A stretch of DNA of 6,599 nucleotides from Actinomycetes bacterium (GTDB taxonomy: Bacteria > Actinomycetota > Coriobacteriia > Coriobacteriales > Eggerthellaceae), in the NCBI GenBank assembly GCA_023403475.1, contig JAEYEL010000158.1, positions 1-6,599 of the forward strand, in the 5' to 3' direction. Below the pieces are notes generated by a model, which made no database searches, was not told the DNA's origin, and saw nothing but the letters and a program-made list of their open reading frames with translations. The translations under genes and the position numbers were made by a program. Below, one piece after another: positions 1-5,191 of this stretch; within the stretch, counting starts at the first letter, position 1; every line of letters starts with the position of its first letter.

Positions 1-1123
1 GTTCGCCTTCGGCAGTTCCACCGAGACGAGCGCGCAAGGCCCCACGCACAACCCGTGGGATTTGGGGCGCGTGCCCGGCGGCTCCTCGGGCGGCAGCGCT
101 GCGGCGGTGGCGGCGGGTCTGGCCACCGTTACGCTGGGCAGCGACACGGGCGGTTCCATCCGCCAGCCCGGCAGCTTCTGCGGCGTGGTGGCGGTAAAGC
201 CCACCTACGGCGTGGTCTCCCGCTACGGCGTGGTGGCCTTCGGCAGCTCGCTCGACCAGGTGGGGCCTTTCGCCCGCTCGGTTGAAGACGCCGCGCTTGC
301 GTTGAACGCCGTTTCGGGGCGCGACGAGCTTGACTGCACGAGCCAGAACGTCACCTGCGATTTCACGGCGAACCTTGCGGAAGGCGTGCGCGGCATGCGC
401 GTGGGCGTGGTCCCCGCCTTCATGGAGGCTAAAGGTTTGGACGCCGAGGTGAGGGCGAAGGTCGAGGAAGCGGCCGCGCATCTGCGCTCGCTGGGTGCTG
501 AAGTGGTGGAGGTTGAGCTTCCCCATGCGCGGGCGGCTATGAGCGCCTACTACGTGCTCGGTCCCTGCGAGGCGTTCTCGAACCTCGCCCGCTTCGACTC
601 GGTGCGATACGGCTACTGTGATGGCGATCATGCGGATTTGGGCGGTCAGTACGAGGCAAGCCGCGCCAAAGGCTTCGGTCCGGAGGCGCGCCGCCGCATC
701 ATGCTAGGTAGCTACCTGCTCTCCGCCGGCGTGTACGACAAGTACTATTACCCAGCTCAGCAGGTGCGCACGCTCATCACGCAGGATTACGCGCGCGCTT
801 TCGAGAACGTGGACTGCATCATAGCCCCCGTGTCGCCGCGCACCGCGTTCAAGCTGGGCGAAGTGAGCGACCCCACGTCGATGTATCTTTCCGACATGTT
901 CACTATATCCATCAACATAGCCGGCAACGGCGGCATGAGCCTGCCTTGTGGCCTTGGTGCGCAAAGCCGCATGCCCGTGGGTTTGCAGCTTATATCACCC
1001 CAGTTCAAAGACGAGAACATGCTGCGTGTGGCCGCAGCTTTGGAAACCGTCTACGGTAAAGCCCCTATAGCCCCCGCCTTCCGCGAAGGCGGGAACCTCA
1101 AGGCCGTCCCCGAAAGGGACTAG
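1..1123 (+). CDS. gatA: Asp/Glu-tRNA(Asn/Gln) amidotransferase subunit A (GatA), 5' end cut off by the window
   Basis: GatA is the glutaminase subunit of cytoplasmic GatCAB. It releases ammonia from glutamine, and GatB uses that ammonia to amidate Glu-tRNA(Gln) or Asp-tRNA(Asn). The first complete codon is at base 2 and 373 residues are present, out of roughly 480-500 usual for the family. The amidase signature is clear: FAFGSSTETS near the start, then RVPGGSSGGS and GSDTGGSIRQPGSFCG. By family alignment the cis-serine is the codon at 83-85 and the nucleophilic serine, 24 residues later, is at 155-157. The catalytic lysine of the Ser-cisSer-Lys triad lies upstream, outside the window. The C-terminal part (MSLPCGL, MPVGLQLISPQFKDENMLRVA) is also typical. 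The gene ends in TAG at 1121-1123 and gatB follows after 247 bp. No frameshift is seen. Identification is very secure; the true start is not visible. Confidence 0.97.
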   Translation, partial: FAFGSSTETSAQGPTHNPWDLGRVPGGSSGGSAAAVAAGLATVTLGSDTGGSIRQPGSFCGVVAVKPTYGVVSRYGVVAFGSSLDQVGPFARSVEDAALALNAVSGRDELDCTSQNVTCDFTANLAEGVRGMRVGVVPAFMEAKGLDAEVRAKVEEAAAHLRSLGAEVVEVELPHARAAMSAYYVLGPCEAFSNLARFDSVRYGYCDGDHADLGGQYEASRAKGFGPEARRRIMLGSYLLSAGVYDKYYYPAQQVRTLITQDYARAFENVDCIIAPVSPRTAFKLGEVSDPTSMYLSDMFTISINIAGNGGMSLPCGLGAQSRMPVGLQLISPQFKDENMLRVAAALETVYGKAPIAPAFREGGNLKAVPERD

Positions 1124-1209
1124 GCTTTGGGGAATTCGGATTTGACAGAGTAGCGAGAGTGGAAATGCAGCGAGGGGTTCGACGGTACGCACCAAGCGAG
1201 TTCCGCACG

Positions 1210-1234
1210 GACAACAGTCCAGCGAACTGTTGTC
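1210..1234 (+). other. perfect 9-bp hairpin inside the gatA-gatB element
   Basis: The arms GACAACAGT (1210-1218) and ACTGTTGTC (1226-1234) are perfect complements around a 7-base loop. The bases 1213-1220 (AACAGTCC) are also perfectly complementary to GGACTGTT at 1311-1318. The left arm can therefore join either this local hairpin or a long-range helix, but not both. Confidence 0.6.
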
Positions 1235-1245
1235 AGACTGCCTAT

Positions 1246-1296
1246 GCGCCCGAGCGGGCGCGCCGGAGAACGGTTTACCGGTCTCCGGCTGGGCGC
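1246..1296 (+). other. GC-rich double hairpin with an alternative pairing
   Basis: GCGCCC (1246-1251) pairs with GGGCGC (1256-1261) around a GAGC tetraloop. The next hairpin pairs CCGGAGA (1263-1269) with TCTCCGG (1282-1288). It continues past one A/G mismatch with CGG (1271-1273) against CCG (1278-1280), closing on a TTTA loop. A second copy of GGGCGC at 1291-1296 can capture 1246-1251 instead, reinforced by AGC 1253-1255 with GCT 1288-1290. Two alternative folds of similar strength are therefore possible. Confidence 0.55.
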
Positions 1297-1370
1297 TTTC
1301 GTGCGAGCCAGGACTGTTTGAGCGACTGCGTGCCGCCGAACCCCGAGCGGACAAGCAGAAGGCGGAAACG

Positions 1371-2945
1371 ATGAAGAAGCTAGAAGAAGTCCTCAAAACC
1401 TGGGAGGCCGTCATAGGCCTTGAGATTCACGCCGAGCTCACCACGCTCGCCACGAAGATGTTCTGCGGCTGCAAGCTGGAATTCGGCGCGGCCCCCAACA
1501 CGCATACGTGCCCCGTGTGCTTGGGGCTGCCGGGAGCCCTTCCCGTGCCGAACAAGGCGGCTATCGAGTCCATCGTGCTCGCCGGTCTTGCCACGAACTG
1601 CGACATCGAGAAGCACACCATGTTCTACCGCAAGAACTACATGTACCCCGACATGACGAAGAACTTCCAGACCACGCAAGGACCTGTGGCCTTCTGCATG
1701 CGCGGGCACCTCGATTTGAACGTGGACGGCCCGGCGGCGAAGGAACGCGGCGACATTACGGGCATGGCGCCCGGCGATATGTGCGGAAACGTCACCGTGA
1801 CCGACACCGGCTATGTGGCGCACGTGGGCATCACGCGCATCCACATGGAGGAAGACGCCGGCAAGATGGTGCACATCGGCGGCGACGAGGGGCGCATCGC
1901 CGGAGCCACCCACTCGCTTGTGGACTACAATCGCGCGGGCACGCCCTTGATCGAGCTGGTGACCGAACCCGACCTGCGCACGCCCGAGGAGGCTCGCCTG
2001 TTCATGCAGAAGCTGCGCCAGATATATCTGGCCTTGGGCATTTCCGACTGCTCTATGGAAGAGGGAAGCCTGCGCTGCGACGGCAACGTGAGCCTGCGCC
2101 GCCGCGGCAGCGCCAAGCTGGGCGTGAAGACCGAGCTCAAGAACATGAACAGCTTCAAGAACCTGCACGACGGCTTGGCTTACGAGATTTGCCGCCAAGC
2201 CGAAGTTTTGGAAGAAGGCGGGCAGATCTGTCAGGAAACGCGCCACTGGGACCCCACCATGAAGCACACCGTCGTCATGCGCGTGAAGGAGACCGCCGAC
2301 GACTACCGCCTGTTTCCCGAACCCGATCTGGCACCGTACGACTTGAGCGACGAGTTCATCGAGGGCGTGCGCGCCAAGCTGCCCGAACTGCCCGACCAGA
2401 AGGCGGCGCGCTTCGAGCGCGACTTCGGTCTTTCTCCTTACGACGCACGCCACCTGGTGGAGCACCGCGCAACGGCGGGCTTCTTCGAGGAATGCATGCA
2501 AACGGCGGGCGCTGCCTGCGCGAGGCTGGCGAAACCCGTAGCGAACCTCGTCATCAACGACATCGCTGCGCGCATGAACGCCGACGCGGCGTTCGCACTC
2601 GCTGCAAGCCCGCTTACACCTGCGCGCATGATTGAGCTGGTGCAGCTGCTTGCCGAAGATGCCATATCCTCCAAACAGGCCAAGGAGGTGCTCGCCGCCG
2701 TCATCGACGAGGGCAAGGATCCCGCTGTCATCGTGGAGGAACGCGGCATGAAGCAGGTGAGCGACGCCGGTGCCATAGAGGCGGTGGTCGACGAGGTCAT
2801 AGCCACCAACCCCGACAAAGTAGCCCAGTACCAAGGCGGCAAAACCGGTCTCATCGGCTTCTTCGTAGGCCAATGCATGAAAGCCATGCGCGGCCAAGGC
2901 AACCCGAAGCTCATAAACGAACTGCTCACCAAGAAGCTGGGGTAG
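1371..2945 (+). CDS. gatB: Asp/Glu-tRNA(Asn/Gln) amidotransferase subunit B (GatB)
   Basis: GatB is the kinase/transamidase and tRNA-binding subunit of GatCAB. It phosphorylates the misacylated Glu or Asp on tRNA and replaces the phosphate with ammonia channelled from GatA. With the ATG at 1371 the protein has 524 residues, slightly longer than the usual 475-500. The reading frame is open back to 1230, but the ATG start gives the family-like N-terminus WEAVIGLEIHAEL at residues 11-23, and GGCGG lies 5 bases upstream of it. Hallmarks in order: a C32-x-C34 / C47-x-x-C50 cluster fitting the zinc site of a subset of GatB proteins; YPDMTKNFQ at 92-100; HMEEDAG at 158-164; VDYNRAGTPLIELVTEPD from 184; EGSLRCDGNVS at 231-241, then TELKNMNSF. 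A helical GatB/YqeY tail for tRNA binding fills the last 150 or so residues. It is presumably co-transcribed with gatA across the structured spacer and ends before a strong terminator. Confidence 0.97.
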   Translation: MKKLEEVLKTWEAVIGLEIHAELTTLATKMFCGCKLEFGAAPNTHTCPVCLGLPGALPVPNKAAIESIVLAGLATNCDIEKHTMFYRKNYMYPDMTKNFQTTQGPVAFCMRGHLDLNVDGPAAKERGDITGMAPGDMCGNVTVTDTGYVAHVGITRIHMEEDAGKMVHIGGDEGRIAGATHSLVDYNRAGTPLIELVTEPDLRTPEEARLFMQKLRQIYLALGISDCSMEEGSLRCDGNVSLRRRGSAKLGVKTELKNMNSFKNLHDGLAYEICRQAEVLEEGGQICQETRHWDPTMKHTVVMRVKETADDYRLFPEPDLAPYDLSDEFIEGVRAKLPELPDQKAARFERDFGLSPYDARHLVEHRATAGFFEECMQTAGAACARLAKPVANLVINDIAARMNADAAFALAASPLTPARMIELVQLLAEDAISSKQAKEVLAAVIDEGKDPAVIVEERGMKQVSDAGAIEAVVDEVIATNPDKVAQYQGGKTGLIGFFVGQCMKAMRGQGNPKLINELLTKKLG

Positions 2946-2984
2946 GGGACTGGCGTTCGGGAACTTTTTGATTCGTCATTTTGC

Positions 2985-3035
2985 CGAACACGCCGTTTGA
3001 CTCGAATTCCCGAATTAAACGGCGTGTTCGCTTTT
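2985..3035 (+). terminator. intrinsic terminator of the gat operon
   Basis: The perfect 14-bp arms CGAACACGCCGTTT (2985-2998) and AAACGGCGTGTTCG (3017-3030) enclose an 18-base loop. The loop can itself fold, as AATT 3005-3008 pairs with AATT 3013-3016. The right arm is followed by C and then TTTT (3032-3035), a short T-tract. It starts 39 bp after the gatB stop. No T-tract follows on the opposite strand, so it works in the + direction. The stem is very strong, but the T-run is short for a classic terminator. Confidence 0.75.
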
Positions 3036-3326
3036 GCGTCCGTAATCGTTTTCGGGGTCGACGTTGCGGATGAGGATATGGCGACTCCTGTTCTATGACC
3101 CTGCGAGCCATCGCAATGCACGAATAACGAGTGAAAAGTTTGCCGGTTTCGCACGAATAGCAAGTGAGATTGTGTGGCGGATTGTATAAAGGTGGCTCTC
3201 CCTTTATGTTTTGAATGACTTCGGTATTGCCGGCGTCTGCTGTTGCCGTTTTTCTCGTTGGGCGAGCATACGCTTTCTCGAATAACGAAAAACTATCAAT
3301 TTAGTACTGAATCTAATGTCTAATTT
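3036..3326. other. gene-free, AT-richer stretch between the gat terminator and the toxin-antitoxin promoter
   Basis: No convincing coding region is seen on either strand here. The visible features are small. There is an imperfect direct repeat (3118-3136 and 3151-3169) and a 7-bp hairpin, ATAAAGG (3186-3192) with CCTTTAT (3201-3207), around an 8-base loop and followed by GTTTT. The second half becomes clearly AT-rich: by my count 3301-3360 is about 35% G+C, far below the neighbouring gat genes. This fits a junction of acquired DNA or decayed sequence. I see no tRNA, integrase or attachment site. Confidence 0.5.
3118..3183. repeat. imperfect tandem duplication, unit about 33 bp
   Basis: GCACGAATAACGAGTGAAA (3118-3136) recurs as GCACGAATAGCAAGTGAGA (3151-3169), 16 of 19 identical and 33 bp apart. 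Allowing one inserted base, the similarity continues weakly (3138-3149 against 3172-3183, 9 of 12). It may be a decayed duplication or paired binding sites. No function is assigned. Confidence 0.4.
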
Positions 3327-3345
3327 ATGGTATTCTGCATACCAT
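3327..3345. promoter_or_regulatory. palindromic operator of the toxin-antitoxin module
   Basis: ATGGTAT (3327-3333) and ATACCAT (3339-3345) form a perfect 7-bp inverted repeat around TCTGC, ending 29 bp before the antitoxin ATG. Phd/YefM antitoxins, alone or with their toxin, characteristically bind such short palindromes and repress their own operon. The palindrome covers the likely -10 element, so binding would block RNA polymerase. The repeat is read directly; its role as operator is inferred from position and family. Confidence 0.7.
3328..3336 (+). promoter_or_regulatory. extended -10 promoter element for the toxin-antitoxin module
   Basis: TGGTATTCT reads as an extended -10 (TGn followed by TATTCT, 4 of 6 matches to TATAAT) in a very AT-rich setting. 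No good -35 hexamer is found 17 bp upstream, which is tolerated by extended -10 promoters. Transcription would start near 3343, giving a leader of about 30 bases. The overlap with the palindrome supports the assignment. Confidence 0.45.
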
Positions 3346-3362
3346 TGTGGTGAACCGAAGTG

Positions 3363-3369
3363 AAGGAGG
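3363..3369 (+). promoter_or_regulatory. strong ribosome binding site that fixes the antitoxin start
   Basis: AAGGAGG sits 5 bases before the ATG at 3375. An in-frame GTG at 3360 would place this sequence inside the coding region and has no comparable site ahead of it, so ATG 3375 is preferred. Confidence 0.8.
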
Positions 3370-3374
3370 AGAAT

Positions 3375-3677
3375 ATGGAGGCTCTCGCTCATCTTCCGAT
3401 TATTCGGCCTATTACCGATATGCGAACGAACCTGAACGACGTGTGCAGGCAGGCGACGGAAACCCAAGAGCCGGTGGTGCTGACGAAAAACGGCATCGCC
3501 TCGTTTGTGCTGATGGACAGCTCTGCCTACGATGCTGCCGAGAGGCGCAATCGCGTATACCTAGCACTTCGCGAGGCCGAGATAGAAGAAAGGTATCGTC
3601 CCGATGCCATTTCCGCCGAGGATTCCAATGCGAAGATGACGGAGATATTCAAGCTTTGGGGTTTAAACTATGCTTGA
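3375..3677 (+). CDS. type II antitoxin, Phd/YefM family
   Basis: This small cytoplasmic protein (100 residues) should bind and neutralise the toxin encoded directly after it, and repress the shared promoter through the palindrome upstream. The N-terminal half is the Phd/YefM DNA-binding fold: PITDMRTNLNDVCRQA (residues 12-27), where the conserved pattern aligns a helix after a short strand, then PVVLTKNGIASFVLMDSSAYD (33-53), the family's two-strand element with its hydrophobic-K-N/H-G pattern. The charged C-terminal half (about 54-100) is the expected flexible toxin-binding tail. The stop codon overlaps the toxin start by 8 bp, the usual coupling that makes antitoxin first. Family assignment is secure; the cognate name (YefM, Phd, RelB-like) cannot be fixed from sequence alone. 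Confidence 0.9.
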   Translation: MEALAHLPIIRPITDMRTNLNDVCRQATETQEPVVLTKNGIASFVLMDSSAYDAAERRNRVYLALREAEIEERYRPDAISAEDSNAKMTEIFKLWGLNYA

Positions 3678-4008
3678 TGTCGCCTGGCGTCCTCGTGCGC
3701 ATTTGGACAAGGAGTCGATAGCGTTCTACTTAGGGTACGAGAGGCAATCCCCCGAAGCCGCGCTCGCGGCTATACAGAGCATCGATGCTGCCATTGACAG
3801 GATTCGCGCTTTTCCCGACAGCGGTGGCCATTTCGTGTTGGATGGCCTTGAGAATCGTGAATACCGAACGACGCACGCTAACCCGTACACCATATACTAC
3901 CGATTCGATGAGGAAAAGCTCATTATCTATCGTATACTGCACCAACGTCGAAATATCGATACGTACGAGTTGATTGACTTTCCGGTCGATAGCGAACGGG
4001 AACGCTAA
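3670..4008 (+). CDS. type II toxin, ParE/RelE superfamily
   Basis: This 112-residue cytoplasmic protein is the toxin partner of the preceding antitoxin. The family has a small RelE-like fold that acts either as a ribosome-dependent mRNase (RelE) or as a gyrase poison (ParE). Visible marks are the N-terminal strand DVAWRPRAHLDKESIAFYL (residues 3-21); a helical hairpin with IDAAIDRIRAFPDSGG (38-53); and the core strands YRTTHANPYTIYYRF (65-79) and LIIYRILHQRRNIDTY (84-99). The R..PY.I.YR pattern followed by RILHQRRN is characteristic. The pattern leans to the ParE side, but the activity cannot be decided from sequence. Its start lies within the antitoxin gene with only GGGG (3658-3661) as a weak ribosome site, suggesting translational coupling and lower toxin yield. 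The frame is intact, so the module may be functional. Confidence 0.9.
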   Translation: MLDVAWRPRAHLDKESIAFYLGYERQSPEAALAAIQSIDAAIDRIRAFPDSGGHFVLDGLENREYRTTHANPYTIYYRFDEEKLIIYRILHQRRNIDTYELIDFPVDSERER

Positions 4009-4082
4009 AGCAGTTGGCGCGGTTTTGGAGAGTTTGCTGAATCGGCGGAAAACAGTAGGGTGCGAATTGGGAATCGTTTGGG

Positions 4083-4089
4083 AAGGTGG
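4083..4089 (+). promoter_or_regulatory. ribosome binding site supporting the GTG start at 4096
   Basis: AAGGTGG lies 6 bases before the GTG at 4096. The frame is open further back to a GTG at 4060, but that codon has no convincing site. A third candidate, GTG 4117, is also less well placed. Confidence 0.55.
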
Positions 4090-4095
4090 TGTGCA

Positions 4096-5163
4096 GTGAG
4101 GGTTTTCGGTGGGCATGTGCTTGTTCTGGCGGGGCATAGCTTCGATGAGGAAGGGCCCTACCTGCAGCTTGCCGACATGGTGGCGCGCGAGCAGGTGCGC
4201 TACCATATGCTTGGGAAGACGTTCTCGCTTACGCGTTTGCCGCAGCGAAGGTGTACGGGCAGGTACAGCCTGCTGACCGGCGAGCGCGAGGTGTGCCCGC
4301 TTAACGTGGAACTTCCGTCCGACAACAAGGATAACTCGTGTCCGGCCTGCATGGAGGCCACCGGATTCAATCCGTCGTTCTACTACGCGGCGCTCGTGTC
4401 GCCGCAGCAGCGTGCCTACAACGAGACGCCGCACTACAACTACCTAGCCTATTTCGCTCCCGGGTTCGCGAAGGCGGGCATTTCGGCAGAGGTGCGCGGC
4501 ATACGGCGTTTGCTCGACCAAGGCGCTCGCGCGGCGCGCATCGTGGGGCGCTTCGACAACGCCTACGACGCGCGCGAGCTGGAAGCCGCGCTTTGCGCGC
4601 AGTCCGGCATATACGAGACCATGCGCGCCTCGAAGAAGGTGGAGCTTCTGGCGAACACCCGCTTCGATTTTGAGGAAGCGTGTCGCGAACTCGATGCGGC
4701 GGCAGCGAAGGTGGATTTGGCTGCGTTCGACAGCAAGCCGCTTTTCGGGGAAGGGGTCGATGCGGTTGAGCGCACGGACGGCGGGCGTGCTGCATCGAAT
4801 GCGGCTGCCGATGTGTCGATTGCTTCTTCCGGTGCGCCCTCTGCCGTTTCTGGAAAAACGCCTCTCGACGCCGCCATGGCGCGTTTGGGGCGCGGTGCGC
4901 AGCAGGCGTACTTCGACTTCACGAGCGAGTACTTCGGCGACGCGCCCGCTCCTTCGTGCGACACCATGCAGCTGGTCGATGCGGGGGAGAGCGTGTATGC
5001 CGGTCGCTGCATTGGCGTGGTGGGTTCGACGCTCGTGCTCGAACAAGGTGGCGCGAACTATCTCGCTTCGCTTGCGGGCTGGGAATCGCACGTCGTGGAG
5101 CTTTCCGAAAATGAAGTGCTCCGCGAATACGATTTCGCTCCCATGCAGATGTCGCTTCTGTAG
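4096..5163 (+). CDS. DUF2797-like protein with cysteine cluster, linker and extra C-terminal domain
   Basis: The function is unknown. The GTG start at 4096 gives 355 residues; GTG 4060 would add 12. The N-terminal part carries C53-TGR, C67-P and C82-P-A-C85, a likely metal site. After it comes HYNYLAYFAPGFAKAGIS (113-130) and then RRLLDQGARAARIVGRFDNAYDARELE (from 137). This resembles the DUF2797 pattern, in which cysteines precede a 'YLA..G..KVG(I/T)S ... R.L.QGA.AA ... A..LE' block related to GIY-YIG-type folds. An Ala/Ser-rich, probably flexible linker (about 221-253) leads to a C-terminal segment ending in GESVYAGRCIGVVGSTLVLEQ-type short strands, perhaps a small beta-barrel. No signal peptide or membrane segment is seen, so it is probably cytoplasmic. 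The amidohydrolase gene follows after 28 bp, suggesting co-transcription, though no functional link is evident. The family call rests on remembered motif patterns. Confidence 0.65.
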   Translation: MRVFGGHVLVLAGHSFDEEGPYLQLADMVAREQVRYHMLGKTFSLTRLPQRRCTGRYSLLTGEREVCPLNVELPSDNKDNSCPACMEATGFNPSFYYAALVSPQQRAYNETPHYNYLAYFAPGFAKAGISAEVRGIRRLLDQGARAARIVGRFDNAYDARELEAALCAQSGIYETMRASKKVELLANTRFDFEEACRELDAAAAKVDLAAFDSKPLFGEGVDAVERTDGGRAASNAAADVSIASSGAPSAVSGKTPLDAAMARLGRGAQQAYFDFTSEYFGDAPAPSCDTMQLVDAGESVYAGRCIGVVGSTLVLEQGGANYLASLAGWESHVVELSENEVLREYDFAPMQMSLL

Positions 5164-5191
5164 CAGTCTGGCAAAAAGAAAGGATCTCCCT

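Larger units (their letters stand above)
1168..1350 (+). other. large palindromic element / candidate structured RNA between gatA and gatB
   Basis: The 247-bp gatA-gatB spacer holds a nested set of inverted repeats. The outer arms, 1174-1190 and 1328-1344, align over 17 positions: 15 Watson-Crick pairs, one G-U type wobble (1186/1332) and one A/C mismatch (1182/1336). Just outside, 1172-1173 against 1345-1346 form tandem G/A mismatches, followed by two more G-C pairs (1170-1171 with 1347-1348). The enclosed 137 bases hold strong hairpins at 1210-1234, 1246-1261 and 1263-1288. There is no terminal T-tract, so this is not an intrinsic terminator. It could be a MITE- or REP-like palindromic repeat, or a cis-acting or processed RNA in the gat mRNA. 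I do not recognise a known RNA family. The base pairing is read directly; the function is unknown. Confidence 0.6.

Noticed and set aside
1142..1170. TTGACA at 1142-1147 as a -35 element for a promoter before gatB
   Set aside because: The hexamer is perfect, but no acceptable -10 occurs 16-18 bp downstream (ATGCAG at 1165-1170), so a promoter is not supported.
1174..1190. GGTTCGA-like sequence suggesting a tRNA T-arm or tmRNA end
   Set aside because: No acceptor stem, anticodon arm or CCA-proximal arrangement accompanies it. The sequence is explained by the outer stem of the palindromic element.
1230..1370. An in-frame N-terminal extension of gatB back to 1230
   Set aside because: The extension runs through the hairpins, matches nothing in GatB, and the ATG at 1371 gives the normal family N-terminus with a ribosome site.
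1380..2897. Long minus-strand open frame opposite gatB (505 codons)
   Set aside because: It is a mirror of the GC-rich gatB codons. Its product is His/Val/Ala-rich without recognisable motifs, and it has no ribosome site.
3204..3467. Minus-strand 87-codon frame across the toxin-antitoxin promoter
   Set aside because: It covers the operator, ribosome site and antitoxin start of a well-supported gene, and shows no family features.
4670..5191. Upstream extension of the amidohydrolase frame to 4670
   Set aside because: This part overlaps the preceding gene in another frame. The real N-terminus MTSYAFVHATVLDG at 5192 has its own ribosome site.
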